The notes under the pieces: model-generated
Database searches by the model: none
Seen by the model: only the letters and a program-made list of their open reading frames with translations
Told to the model about the DNA's origin: nothing
Shown here: piece by piece, positions 11,763 through 22,585 of the stretch
Layout of the letters: the number at the start of each line of letters is the position of its first letter
How positions within the stretch are numbered: the stretch's first letter is position 1
Made by a program: the position numbers and the translations under genes
Assembly: GCA_946811695.1 (NCBI GenBank)
Contig: OX328124.1
Span: 56,674,603 to 56,738,602 of the forward strand
Direction: 5' to 3'
Source of the DNA: Gonocerus acuteangulatus
Taxonomy: Eukaryota; Arthropoda; Insecta; Hemiptera; Coreidae
Length of the DNA stretch: 64,000 bases

Positions 11763-12122
11763 ATATATGAAAGGGCAAAACAACTAAGATACAATTACAC
11801 GCATTGAAAATGAATATGCTTCAAATTTCGTTCAAAAAATGCATCCACTGACCTCTGCTTCACTGAACTCTGAAATGTTTAAAAAATTAGGGGGGCAAAT
11901 CTAAAACCATTAATGTACCTACGAGTGAATCGACCTTAATGCCGAGGGCAAGGACTCAATTGGGGGGTTTTCTGCCAGTAAACAAGCAGAAAGCAATTTT
12001 CGATAGACCTAAGTCTTGGTATTAAATAATAAATAATGTCAGAATCCATTCAAATGAATCTAATAATTTTACAGAACCCAGCAATATAAATAGAAAAATA
12101 TTAAAGATAGACTGTGGCTTAC

Positions 12123-12258
12123 GCATCACTATGAGCTCCTGGTCTTCTGAAGGCTTGGTGAATATTGGTGTTTCAGTGGATACCTCGCAGGAATATAGTC
12201 CAGATGCTTCGAATTCCAGGTCCTTCAGCATCACTTGCCTCTCGTTGCTATGCTTCCA
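12123..12258 (-). CDS. Internal exon of a Beat-like (beaten path) immunoglobulin-domain gene
   Basis: On the minus strand an acceptor (T-rich 'atatttttcag', AG at 12260-12259) precedes a 136-bp open exon that ends at a donor GTAAG (12122-12118). It encodes 45 codons plus one base. The peptide runs WKHSNERQVMLKDLEFEASG, then LYSCEVSTETPIFTK. The D/E-x-E-ASG-x-Y-x-CEVS-x-E-x-P pattern is the F-strand end of an Ig V-type domain and closely resembles the Beat family, where 'SG.Y.CEVS.EAP.F' is conserved. Beat proteins are secreted or membrane-anchored Ig proteins that bind Sidestep-family receptors in arthropod axon guidance. The upstream Ig half, including the first cysteine, should be on another exon at higher coordinates; I did not find it. 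The exon may belong to a gene whose introns fill much of this window. Codon use is less AT-rich than the flanks. It is the only convincing host coding sequence here. Confidence 0.72.
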
Positions 12259-12794
12259 CTGAAAAATATACCATTTAAATGTTTTAGTCAATGTAGAATA
12301 TTTTTATAATTCAGAATTTGTCTTTTTATCTTTCAAACTCTCAAATTTATTAATTGTATACACTATGACTTACGACATATAACAGATAAAGACTTGACAA
12401 AAACTACTAAACTGACAATGAAACAACATTGGAACTACATATGAACCCAGCTTACGTAATAAGCGTATAACAATAAGAAGTCCAGCTAGTCATTCGCATA
12501 AAAAAAGGCAAAGAAATAATTCTTGTTCAACTTCGGACTGGAAAAAGTCGATTACCTCACGCAAGAGTATATTCAACCTTTGTAATGGAGAAGTCAATCA
12601 AACATTTAGCAACATATACAATACAGTCTCAAAGTCCCGATTGATAAGAAGGAACTCTTTAAATTAAACACAGGACTATTTGATGACTTTTTGTATAAAC
12701 ATTGTTGGCCAACAACAATATCAATTGGAAACAAGTATTATTTATAGTCGAATCTTTCATCTATATTTAAAATATTACATAACTACTATCGGAT

Positions 12795-12832
<38 letters not shown>

Positions 12833-13140
12833 CTGTATGTAATTTTTTAAGGGTCCAAATCTTGAGATATTCCTCACCATGTATGCGACAGCCTTAAGGC
12901 CAGAGTTGAACCGTACCATCGAAGTAGAATTAAAACACCATATATTATAGAGGATATTTTCTTTACATACACTGGGTCTACTATAACTTGACTGTGCAGT
13001 CCCTGCCTTGAGGTTTAAGTAACTTATCGCGTGTGTGCTAGACCCTTACAGTCCAATCCTTGAGGCCAAACTGTGCAGTCTCTGCCTTGAGATTTGAACT
13101 GAACTGGCCCCCTTAAGATTTTAGATGAAGGGTTCACCTA
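12259..13140. other. Presumed intron of the Beat-like gene; no other feature
   Basis: No exon was recognised. A short CA then TA run lies at 12797-12832, and two related 'ctgtgcagtc.ctgccttgag' phrases occur near 12990 and 13071. Confidence 0.35.
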
Positions 13141-13151
13141 TAAATATTACT

Positions 13152-13153
13152 TA

Positions 13154-13202
<49 letters not shown>

Positions 13203-13206
13203 CTTA

Positions 13207-13257
<51 letters not shown>
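13152..13257. repeat. Duplicated (TA)n tract
   Basis: Two TA tracts, each preceded by the same 'aatattacttagaaatatta' phrase, lie in tandem (about 13140 and 13193). This suggests slippage or unequal exchange of a unit of about 50 bp. Confidence 0.9.
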
Positions 13258-13259
<2 letters not shown>

Positions 13260-13787
13260 ACTTCATTAAACATGCCGATTATCTGGAATGACTAGGTTGA
13301 GAGGATACTGTTGTTTGTGTAATCGCCCATGAAGCGGGACAAACCATCAATAAATAAATAATGTTATACAGATCGATGTTACATCAAACGCATTCAACTT
13401 GTATTATTCACTATAATAATAGGAGGCTTAAATAAACATGAAGCACGAATTAATTCAATACCCAAGCTATATACTCTATCCAAAATTTTGTTATTTAAGG
13501 GATATTGTAAAAACAATTATTTGCAATCGGTTCTTTGTTTGTGAGGAGCTATTTTCCAAAAAACTCCAAACGGGAGATTCTGAGTCAAAACTGAGCCTGA
13601 TGATAAATGAATAAATAAAAACCAAATAATATTCTTCCCTTTACTATCTATCAAGCAGTGAAATGGATCTCTCGCCATTTAAATCCTGTCAAATTTCGAA
13701 ATGACATTATTTCTCGTCTGCCCTTTCTAATTCACTATATTCTTCGACTTCTTTAACCTATTGCAAAAATAATACAAACACACACTC

Positions 13788-13793
<6 letters not shown>

Positions 13794-13837
<44 letters not shown>

Positions 13838-13980
13838 GATATATATATCGTATATATGTATATATACATATATCGTATATATGTATATATGTATATATAC
13901 GAATTGAAATTTTCTAGTCGACACTCGAAATGCGTCATGAGGCCAACCTCTGGGGAGGGAGGAACCGTGCTTAAAAGATA
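13794..13980 (-). mobile_element. Family B Helentron-like 5' fragment with TA-rich tract
   Basis: The reverse complement of 13905-13980 reads 'agcacggttcctccctcccc', 'gaggttggcctcatgacgc' and 'cgactagaaaatttc', matching the 5' start of family B at 9289-9375 with divergence. The TA/CGTATA tract at 13794-13900 stands where family B has its microsatellite. The 3' end is absent. Confidence 0.6.
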
Positions 13981-16100
13981 AAAATAGATATGAAGCATAC
14001 ATTTATCCGTTTTATAAGACTATACATTTAGTATGTTTAGGGAACCACAAGGTGAGGAAAATTGAGCACTACTTATATCACTTTTGTTATTAAAAAAACA
14101 TGGGTGAATTAGACTGAGTATTTGGTTAATAAATGATGAATTTTAGGTAGTGTGTGAGGTAAGGATAGGCAGAAAGTTAAATGGATTGGTATTTAGCTGT
14201 ATGGGGTAGACTCTAGCTGAGTAAGGAGAGGCCTTAAGCTGTTACTTCTGGGGATTACTCACTTGGGGTAGGGTTAGTTACTCTCAAACATTATCTACCT
14301 CACACATTCCTACAACTAAACTCACATTTTTCCTCAACAGCAACTTCATCCTCAAACGGTAATTTTCACTTTCAATTAATTATTTCCAATTTAACTGTTA
14401 TCATGACCGGCCTTCTAATAAAGCACGCTTTATCCAGATATATTTTATGCCAGTTCCATACTAATTTTATGTTTTTATTTATTTGACTAATAGACCATTC
14501 ACGGCTGACGCACTAATGTATCATGATGATGCAAGACTCAGCAACAAGTGAATTGTGTAAACCCTATTATGTGTGGAACTCAAATTTAAAAAATATATAC
14601 CGAGACAAAACTACGCCTTACCGTACAACATAATCCGTGAAGTCAATATATCTCCGAAATGAGTCAATATATAGACTTTCACATACATGAAAAATAAAAA
14701 CTTATTTGACAGGCTATGCCGATGAAAAGAACGAGTATTTATGTCTATCTGTGGTAATTTATACCGTGGAAATTTAAGCATCCATGTATTTCAGTAAAGT
14801 ATTGATGACAACACATATATATTTTCTAAATATGTTAACATAAATAGTATTGATGCACTTAACAATTTTAATTATTATTAATTAATTCCGAAGTTGCATT
14901 TAACTTTTAAATAACCTGTAGATTCGCAGGGCAAAGCAATAAATATTGTTTTTAGAAAATATGTAATATTTGTTATTGCCTGGAATTTTCAATTTGTTAC
15001 AATTCACGAAATAATATTTGATGCTCAATTTTGTAATATATTTTAATAATTGTTTTAGAACTTTACATGTATTATGTAAAAAATGATATGTCCAAAGCTA
15101 ATCGCTTTTGTTACGAAAATTGGAAGCTCATATAAAAATATTTCGTTTAGAGCCTTCAGCTCAAATTCAGGAACATAAATATGCTTTAGGTCCACCCGAC
15201 AAACTTATGTAATGTACTCTATATCATACAGTCTTTTTTGCTGTACTGCTGGTGCGCGAACGCCACTGCGCAAGGGCGAACGCAACTGCACATGCACGAA
15301 CTCAACTGGGCATGCGAACACCAGCGGACACTTTTTTCGACAATGTTTTACAGTTTAGTCGCCGCTAAAGCATATTTATGCTAAAATAACCAAGATCTAA
15401 AATGTAACTCAATATTACATGGCATTCCTATTCCTTAATTAACTCAATATCTTTGAATCGCATTTGTTACCACCAATCACGCACAAAAGAGACCAAATCT
15501 GGTGGTTGCCTTTCGTCCAGCATGTGGTCACACAGTCTTGTGACAGTCCGTTTAGTTTCGCTCTTCATAAGCTCTCAACAATTTACATGAAATATATTTA
15601 TTATATTGATGTAAATCTCAAATAATTACAAAGAAAGAATTAGAGAAACCACTATTGTGAATTAATATTTTTCTGTGGCTATGAATACTGTTTGATATCC
15701 TTTCACAGATGTTATGATATTAAAATTCGTATTCATTACACAACGATATCAAAGAAAGTAGTTTTTCAAACTAAATCACAACATCCTGGCAAACTCATAA
15801 CTAGTTCCAAGTATTACTTCCAAGTATTACCTTTGGCCTAAACCATGAGTATGTCTTTGAAAACCGGCAAAAGAGGGAGAGATACATAAAGAGAGAGGTA
15901 ATAAAGCTGTGGAGTTGAGGCGGAACTGTTTCTCGGTGGCAATCAGTAGAAACAAGAGCACAATAAAGGACTTGGGATCACAAAGCCACTTGGCGGTCTC
16001 TCGGGTTGAGAAAACCTTACACATCCTTCAGTCAGTCATTGTTATGGTTTCCTTTATGCCTAGGTATTTCATGTCTACCTTATACAAATACTACTATTTC
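13981..16100. other. Unassigned AT-rich DNA with one inverted-repeat island
   Basis: No gene recognised. A 16-bp perfect inverted repeat (CATAAATATGCTTTAG at 15174-15189 and its complement at 15365-15380) encloses about 175 bp that includes GC-richer ~20-bp tandem units at 15251-15323. The rest has no recognisable feature. Confidence 0.45.
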
Positions 16101-16177
16101 TTCAAGTAAAGATGGAATAGTTGGGATTCGGCTAAATAAACCTCAATATGATTTTGTTTTAAAAAATCTATATTTCG

Positions 16178-16211
16178 GACGTTTCGGCTACTCATTGGTA
16201 GCCTTCGTCAG
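16178..16211 (-). ncRNA. Hammerhead ribozyme core of a Penelope-like element
   Basis: Reading the minus strand: CTGACGA (16211-16205), one A, stem II GGCTAC (16203-16198), loop CAATGA, GTAGCC (16191-16186), GAA, then ACGT and C (to 16178). All core positions CUGANGA...GAA...A-U-H are present. The stem III bases ACGU are self-complementary without a loop. Stem I can form G-C, one mismatch and three U-A pairs between 16212-16216 and 16177-16173. Known hammerheads of Penelope-like elements also have minimal, palindromic stem III and are thought to act as dimers. Cleavage is expected after the C at 16178. Confidence 0.7.
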
Positions 16212-16640
16212 CTAAAATGACAAAAAAGAAATTAATACAGAAACAAAAAAAACTTTATAATTGTGATAGGTAACAGAACTATAAATACAATTAACTTATA
16301 AAAGAACATATCGTCTTAAATTCTTAGAATGAGTAGAATGAAAAAGTATATAGGTACAATAATTGATTTTAATAGTAATTAGTAACATTAATTGATTTTA
16401 CAAAGAAATAAGAAACTACATACCAATGACAAATATAGTAGCTAATAGTAACATTAATTAATTTTACAAAGAAATAAGATACCACATACCAATGGAAATG
16501 CCGAGCGGCAGAGGAAGACCAAGGTTGGCAATTAAGTAACCATTGTGAAAGTGTCTAAGGAAAAAAGAAATCTACTGGGGTATATGTAACTGAAAACAGC
16601 AAGTGGTGGGAGAAAGGGCGGTAAGGATCAAAAGGCATGT

Positions 16641-17064
16641 TTATGACAGGAAAGGAGAGGTGGGAGGTCGGGAGAGTTTTTGGAAAATATTAGCGTACAT
16701 AGGAGAAATGCCTTGTTTGTCAGTTTTGTAGTTTATATTATTTTTGTTTAAGTTTATGTGTACACATTCCGAGATCTGTAGTCTTTTTTTGTTTCGTTGT
16801 GTAGAAAGAATTTTCGTGTCGTTGAAGTTAAAAGTGTGTTTTTTGCGTAATGGCGTGTTTAGCAAGTGCAGATTTATCTATTTCTTTATTAGTGATAGTT
16901 CGTTTATGTTGTGTAAGACGTGAGTGAATGTCATTTATGGTTTCTCCTAAGTATACACCATTACAGGAAGGGGTTTGGCAAGGGACTTGGTAAACACAAC
17001 GGGTGGTTTGTTCAAAAGGGATGGGATCTTTGAGTTTGGTATAGAGGGTTTTGAGTTTCTTCAT
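16641..17064 (-). pseudogene. GIY-YIG endonuclease domain of a Penelope-like element, frameshifted
   Basis: Frame one (17064-16828) encodes TTRCVYQVPCQTPSCNGVYL then GETINDIHSRLTQHK and ALAKHAITQKTHF. This fits the Penelope GIY-YIG pattern: a VY-x-I/VPC cysteine pair, the G-V-Y-L-GET motif in place of GIY-YIG, a catalytic-type R in 'SRLTQHK', and a closing A-L-A-x-H-A. Frame two (16865-16641) continues with KHTFNFNDTKILSTQRNKKR and 'ISECVHI..NINYKTDKQGIS', the usual C-terminal extension ('E..I....N.K.D...L'). A one-base shift near 16850 separates the two, so the protein is broken. The domain nicks DNA for target-primed reverse transcription in intact elements. Confidence 0.8.
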
Positions 17065-17220
17065 TCGTAAGAATAATAAATTTAAAACAAAAACAATTTA
17101 AATCTATTAAGATAAATATTTGAGACCATAAATGCACAATAATACGTTAAAAAATCCGTTCCATACGTACTGTTTCTAAAACAAGAAAATTCCCCAACAA
17201 GACGCTAATAGATGCCAAAA

Positions 17221-17221
<1 letters not shown>

Positions 17222-17274
<53 letters not shown>
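17222..17274. repeat. (TA)n microsatellite
   Basis: A pure TA tract that abuts the CAGGGTGTCCC end of repeat D1. Confidence 0.97.
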
Positions 17275-17277
<3 letters not shown>

Positions 17278-18042
17278 GGTGTCCCATAAATGTCTAGTCA
17301 TATTTTGTGAGATGATAGAGGATCCTTAGGGGAACAAAAAATGTTATGTGACGATTTTCCGAATTCTCACACATTTTTTTGTTTTTTTGAGACAAACGTG
17401 GTTTGTAGAAGAATAATCGTTGTAACTCTGTCCCAGGTGGTTCTACTAGAAAGGAAGTGAAATCAATCAAAAGCTGAGTAAATTTACTATAAGACTAGTT
17501 GGGAGTAAACATAAAAATGACTGAATTTAAGTATGTCTATCATACCAAGAGAAAGCTATTCTAAATTTCCTGACTTTTTCTTGATATTCTTACCAGCTTT
17601 ATTCTTCAATGGGCAGGATCTGACATTTCCGGGTTTCAGAAAAACTTCCCCATTTAACCAACTTTCCTTTCATGTATCACAACCCAGTGTTACTGAAGTA
17701 TGTGAACTATTTAGGAACAAAAGTTTTAATAAAAACATGGATCTGTGAAAAGAAAATTAAATTTGTTTCCTCAGTTTATTCAAAAAGCTTAAAAGAAATA
17801 TTTATTTTTGTAAATATTTACTTAAATATTAAGTAAATATTTATTTAAAACAATAAGAAAAATTACTTCCGCGAAAATCCTAAAACAGTAAATAATTAAA
17901 ACACACATTTATTTTGAATTTATTAATTACAGTAACTAATACTGGTTCCAGGAGATGGCCATTAATGAGCCTTAACTACACATTAACCTCAAAAATTATT
18001 AATTTTACCTAAATAACGCATTTGAACACATTTTTACAGGAC
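17275..18042 (+). mobile_element. Repeat family D copy D1 with CAGGGTGTCCC end
   Basis: Starts CAGGGTGTCCCATAAATG directly after a TA tract. It aligns over nearly its whole length (about 770 bp) with the reverse complement of 24518-25308 (D2), and with a deleted copy at 22777-22957 (D3). CAGGGTG-type termini next to TA are typical of Tc1/mariner-like elements in arthropods, but I did not find a matching opposite TIR. A 71-codon open frame (17533-17748) is not kept intact in D2, so I do not call a gene. Confidence 0.6.
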
Positions 18043-18168
18043 TATCTACATCTTATTTATTAGGGATGGGATATTTAATTACCACAACAATCAAACATGG
18101 CCTCACGAGAATCCCAGGGCGGTTCACAAGCGTGGCCACCAGTATCAATTCAAGGTAAAGCATTGGTT
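18043..18168. other. Short spacer between repeats D1 and G1
   Basis: No feature recognised. Confidence 0.4.
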
Positions 18169-18303
18169 TTTAGCACTTTCCTCCGAAGGAAAGTAGCTAT
18201 TGAGGTTGGACTCATGACGGAATTTTTGAAAAATTTCTTCAAATCTTTATCGGTCCTACCTAGTAGACACCGAAAATGACCCCCGTTAAAATTTATATAT
18301 ATA

Positions 18304-18345
<42 letters not shown>

Positions 18346-19074
18346 TATATATATATATATGTGTCTGTTAACACGATAGCGGCCAGAGTTTTTGTTTTTT
18401 CGTCACGAAACTTGGTATATAGCATTCAATTAGCAAACGATTGAACGAGTTCGTTAACCAACAAAATCGGTCCACCGGAAGGGGGGTTTACCCCGAACCC
18501 AAAACACTAATTTGACCATTTCAGCCGTAATATTTGTTATATTTCAACGAAACTTCGTATTCGTAGTGGTAATGTAGAGAGAAAAGTGAAATATAAAAAT
18601 GAACTAAATCGGTTCATAAGGAGGGGGGGTTTACTCCGGACCGACAATACCAATTCGCCACTACCAGCCGTGATTTTTGGTATATTTCGACGAAACTCGG
18701 TATTCGTAGTGGTAATCTACAGGTAAATATGTTTTGTAAAAATAAACTAAATCGGTTCATTAGGAGGGGGGGGGGGTTTACTCCGGACCCAAATTACTAA
18801 TATACTCATACCGGTCGTAATTTCTGCTGTATTGTAACGAAACGCGGTATACTTCGTGGGTAACTCATTAGAAAGAAGTGTTGTAAAAATGAGCTGAATC
18901 GGTCAATCGGAAAGGGGGGTTTACTTTCTAATATATTTCAATAGATAAGCCAGCCAGACATAGGTTCACAAAGGCGCCGCAAGGAGCGCTAGAGGGACTG
19001 TATCCGGTTCCTGCGTTAGATCTAAATACGATAATATGAGGTTTTTTGTATTTATTACGTAGTGTAGTAGGTAC
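18169..19074 (+). mobile_element. Helentron-like family G copy G1, left part (split by hAT)
   Basis: It begins TTAGCACTTTCCTC at 18170, contains a TA tract at about 18294-18360, then several ~145-bp internal units with 'aaatcggttcat.ag..gggg' and ends at 19074, where a hAT element interrupts it. The remainder continues at 22586. Aligned with G3 (52676-53968) the two parts join without loss. No ORF with a domain is present. The subterminal repeat and hairpin that define the family are described under the right part and under G3. Confidence 0.75.
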
Positions 19075-19166
19075 TAGAGACCTGCACGAGTAAGTATGGC
19101 ATCGCGTAATCACGAGTAGGTATACTCATGGGACGAGTACCTCGATTACTTTATGTGTACTCATAC

Positions 19167-19310
19167 TCATTCCGAACACCGGCATCGGCATCGTGCCGCA
19201 TCGGCATCGCCGAGTAAAATAATATTTGGCATCGGCATCGCCGAGTACAGAGGGGTTTGGCATCGGCATCGTGGAGTATTGCAGGTTTGGCATCGGTATC
19301 GCCGTGAATA
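19167..19310 (+). repeat. hAT left subterminal GATGCCGAGTA-type iterations
   Basis: Several copies of 'ggcatcggcatcg.cgagta' follow each other with 25-45-bp spacing. The right end has the complementary 'cgatgccgagtatgtactcg' twice (22435 and 22493). Repeated subterminal motifs in opposite orientation suggest transposase binding sites; this function is inferred. Confidence 0.7.
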
Positions 19311-19769
19311 ACTACGTTATATACTGGTTCGCCTCGCCATGTGTAATGAAGTCCACTGTATTACTTACAACTCAACAAAACTACAGTGACTATACAATTG
19401 TAACGTAAACAAAAACAATGTAATACAGTCTATATTAAAATCCAGAAGAATCAGTAATAAAGGTAATGTAAGAAATAAACATTTTTTTAAGGTGATAAAA
19501 GAAAAAAAAAACATAAATAAAGGCGTTAATCCTGTCCTGCCGAATGTAAAAAGACGTTCTTGGTAACGTTTTTTTTTTATTTTGTCATTCACATTCACGC
19601 GCGTTTTTTTCCTGTTTCTAATATCAGCATTTAAGATGTAGAGTTTTCCAGCTCTACTCTAATCCACATAATATGTGGAAACGCTGTTGTTTTAAAAATA
19701 TATTATGTTTCCTTGAAATACGTGGACTAGCACCGTATACAAAATATGTTAACATTTACTACACATTAC

Positions 19770-19815
19770 AATTGAAAGTGATGGTAGCTCGTCTTACGCA
19801 CCATCACTTTCAATT
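19770..19815. repeat. 15-bp perfect hairpin
   Basis: AATTGAAAGTGATGG (19770-19784) is followed after 16 bp by its exact complement (19801-19815). It lies just outside the fold-back element within the hAT. Confidence 0.85.
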
Positions 19816-19829
19816 ACGATTTTTTTTTA

Positions 19830-21150
19830 AACAGGACCATACAAAACTTAACCATAATATTCTCCAATGCGAAATCGGGGAAAATAACCCCCATATTAAC
19901 CCCCGCAAAATTGACCTTGAAATTTTATTCAAGGTGATTTTTTTAATTGCATATTTCGAATCTAATAGTCATAAAGAAGGAAAAAGTCAACGGTAATATA
20001 GGTCAGAAATGACTCCTTAAGCTCATAATGACCATTAACAGCGTTTAAGTTGGCCATTCCATTCCAATCGACAAATGGTGGCTGATTTTGATCATTTTTT
20101 ATCTCTTACATGTTCCACTAGCATTGCCTTACACAAAAATACCTCGTTTGAATTTTTTTAAAAGCATCTTCTAGATCTTATAAAAATATTATAAGTATTT
20201 TGAAAGACTTGCCTCTCAGAGGTATTAATTGGACAACTATAACTCATATTTTACAATAAACAGGAATGCCTTCATGAGGTTATTCTAGAAGCTAATCAAG
20301 AGCTCTTGGCCTTTTAAAGCTTTCAATCAATCGCTTCAATTACTAATTAGGGATTTCACAGGTTATGTAGGAATTTCATGAACCAGCCTGTCCTTGAGTC
20401 CCTCTCAGAATAGAGAATAGAATAATTGCCCTCGCCCTTGGGTAGACAAAAAAGTCTTTCTAAAAAAACAACAAAAAACTTAATTTGTAAAATTATCAAG
20501 AGACGTTCTTCCTGAAGGATCCGACGTACCGTCATCCTTGAGACTCCCGTAGCTTGGGCCCATCTTCTCAGCTCCGTAGTAGGCCTGGATCAGGCGAGGG
20601 CAATTATTCTATTCTCTATTCTGGGAGGGACTCGATGGTTCCTACTTGTCCTGTGAAATCCTTAATGAGTAATTGCAGCAATTGAAAGCTTAAAGCAAAG
20701 AGCTCTTGATTAGTTTCTAGAATAACCTCAAGAAGGCATTCCTGTCTATTGTAAAATGTAAAAATGTAAAATGGGCCGTTTTTCAATACACTCATATTTT
20801 TTTTTATCCTGGAAGATGCTTTTTCAAAATTTTTTAGTAAGGTGAAGTTACTAAAAAATGTAAAAAATAAATGATCAAAATCAGCGACCATTGCCGATTG
20901 GAATGGAATGGCTCACGTATACGCTGTTAATGGCCATTTTGACCCTAAGTAGTCATTTCTGACCTATGGTTCCATTGAATTTTTTCTTCCACTTGACTCG
21001 TAGATTCCAAATATGCAATAAAAAAAATTGACCTTGAATAAAATTTCTAGGTCAATTTTGCGGGAGTTAATATGGGGGTTATTTTTTCCGATCTCCCATT
21101 GAAGAATATTCTGGTCAACGGATGACCATTATTTTGGTACACCCTGTACA
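19830..21150. mobile_element. Fold-back element with ~600-bp inverted arms
   Basis: Left arm about 19850-20443 and right arm about 20583-21135 are diverged reverse complements with small indels. Landmarks are 'gaccttgaa.ttt.att', 'ggccattccattcca.tcg' and 'gagaatagaataattgccct', each found again in inverted orientation. A spacer of about 140 bp separates them. The right outer end reads TACAGGGTGTACCAAAATAA on the minus strand, a Tc1/mariner-like start; the left outer end is eroded. No transposase is seen. The open frames in the arms are not conserved between arms. Confidence 0.7.
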
Positions 21151-21299
21151 TAACACTCTTATTATTACCATTAAGTTCCATATTTGTAACGAAAAAACAA
21201 AAACGACTGAGCGATTAAGTTCGTGCCACTGCTGATCACTGTTGATTACAATAACCCGACGCTCTTTAATCCGCATCCCTTGATTTATCCGCCCAATAA

Positions 21300-21550
21300 A
21301 TCAAGGAGATAGACTGATTTTAGGGAGGAACCGCGCTAAAGATATTAGCACGGTTCCTCCCTCCCTCTATAGGTAAGAAACCCGCTTATAAGGTTGATCT
21401 CATGACACAATCCGGAAGTACCCACACGAAAATTTCATTTTTCAGATCCCGTAGATCAAGAATATAACGCTGGTTCAAAGTTCTATATATATAACGGTGG
21501 TTAAAATTTGTAAAATATATATATATATAACCAGGTTGCCGACATGTAAG
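21300..21550 (+). mobile_element. Family B Helentron-like fragments, end-to-start
   Basis: At 21324-21341 an 'aggaaccgcgcta' 3'-type subterminal motif is followed within about 10 bp by a 5'-type 'ttagcacggttcctccctcc'. The family B 5' region then runs on to the TA tracts at 21484 and 21513. This looks like one element's end abutting another's start. The copy is truncated at about 21550. Confidence 0.55.
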
Positions 21551-21579
21551 CATATGGTATATTAACGTAGAAATACGAA

Positions 21580-21955
21580 TAAAACCAGAGAACAATGAAA
21601 CAAATTTTGTCAAAACCGGTCAAACTGTGTGGATTTGTATAATAAACAAACAGACAGATAGACAGCTGATTAATGCTTTTGACATAGTCTATGCCAATCC
21701 CAGGATCAAGACCTACTGATTTGCCAAGTTTTGTTAGAATCGGTCAAACGGTGTGTATTTGTATAAGGAACAAACAGACAGACAGACAGCTGATGGACAA
21801 TTTAACCTAGCCTATGATTCCCCCCATATCAAGACCCGCCTGTGTCCGAAGTTTAGTCAAAATTGGTCAAACGGTTCAGATTTGTATAAGGAACAAACCT
21901 ACAGACAGACAGCTGGTATAAGATTTTGACCAAGCCTATATGCTTCTAAACGTTT
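21580..21955 (+). repeat. Family C internal units
   Basis: Three units with the phrase order '...aaacggtgtg.atttgtataaggaacaaac', 'agacagacagctg', 'ttttgacctagcctatg' and 'atcaagaccc.cctg'. They match the unit array at 39.35-40.09 kb. Family ends are missing here. Confidence 0.7.
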
Positions 21956-22420
21956 CTTAAAACATCAAATATAGCTTCTTCATTCCGAGACGATTCATTT
22001 GATGCCCCACATCATGGGTTTCGGACGGAATGACGGGTTTCCCAAGGAAGTACAAAACTGGCACGACAACGCTCCAGAAGCGGCGTCAAACACACCTTTT
22101 CAGGATTTTTCTATTTTTTCCTTTAATAACACCTTCTTATCTATCATCCTGCAAAATTTCAAGTCTTTAGCATCATGGGAAATGCCTCCTATGAGTCAGT
22201 GAGTCCTATAAATCCCGATTTTCGATCGCTTATATCTCAGAAACTATTTTCAGAAAGAAAAAAAAAAAACAACTCTATAATCCCCTTATTTACTACCTAA
22301 TTCATCTGTTGCTTATCTTGCGTCCTGTATCGACATGTCGAGAAGTCGACAGTTATTTACGATGATTACGATGCAGTACTCACGAGTATTACTCTTAATC
22401 GTAATGTAAAGTAATCGACG
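21956..22420. other. hAT interior, unassigned
   Basis: A 67-codon open frame (21999-22202) is present but shows no transposase motif that I recognise. No other feature. Confidence 0.35.
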
Positions 22421-22585
22421 ATGCCAATTCCAGACGATGCCGAGTATGTACTCGCATCGTCCAGTTTATACTCGGCGATGCCAATTCGAAACGATGCCGA
22501 GTATGTACTCGCATCGTCCGTTTTATACTCGGCGATTATTTATCCGATTACTTTTTACTTATCCGTGCAGTTCTCTAGTAGGTAC

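Larger units (their letters stand above)
16110..17064 (-). mobile_element. Penelope-like retroelement, 5'-truncated: endonuclease end, 3' region and hammerhead
   Basis: The coding part (17064-16641) is the GIY-YIG endonuclease that closes Penelope-like polyproteins. The non-coding part (16640-16110) holds a hammerhead ribozyme core and matches the segment at 3215-3405. The element is truncated just upstream of the endonuclease, so no reverse transcriptase remains. The family is non-LTR-like, uses a telomerase-related RT, and is widespread in arthropods. Confidence 0.78.
19075..22577. mobile_element. hAT-superfamily element, 3.5 kb, non-autonomous, with nested insertions
   Basis: Terminal inverted repeats TAGAGACCTGCACGAGTAAG (left) and TAGAGAACTGCACGGATAAG (right, reverse complement) agree at 17 of 20 positions. 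They are flanked by an exact 8-bp duplication GTAGGTAC at 19067-19074 and 22578-22585, which fits the hAT preference for T at position 2 and A at position 7. The paralogous family G copy at about 53774 has the uninterrupted site. Subterminal 'gatgccgagta'-type iterations lie at 19167-19310 and in inverted orientation at 22425-22545, as in other hAT elements that bind transposase there. No hAT transposase (dimerisation domain or DDE) was recognised. The inside carries a fold-back element (19830-21150), a family B fragment (21300-21550) and family C units (21600-21950). Confidence 0.85.

Noticed and set aside
17533..17748. 71-codon frame in repeat D1 as a gene
   Set aside because: The matching stretch of D2 is not kept open and no transposase motif is present.
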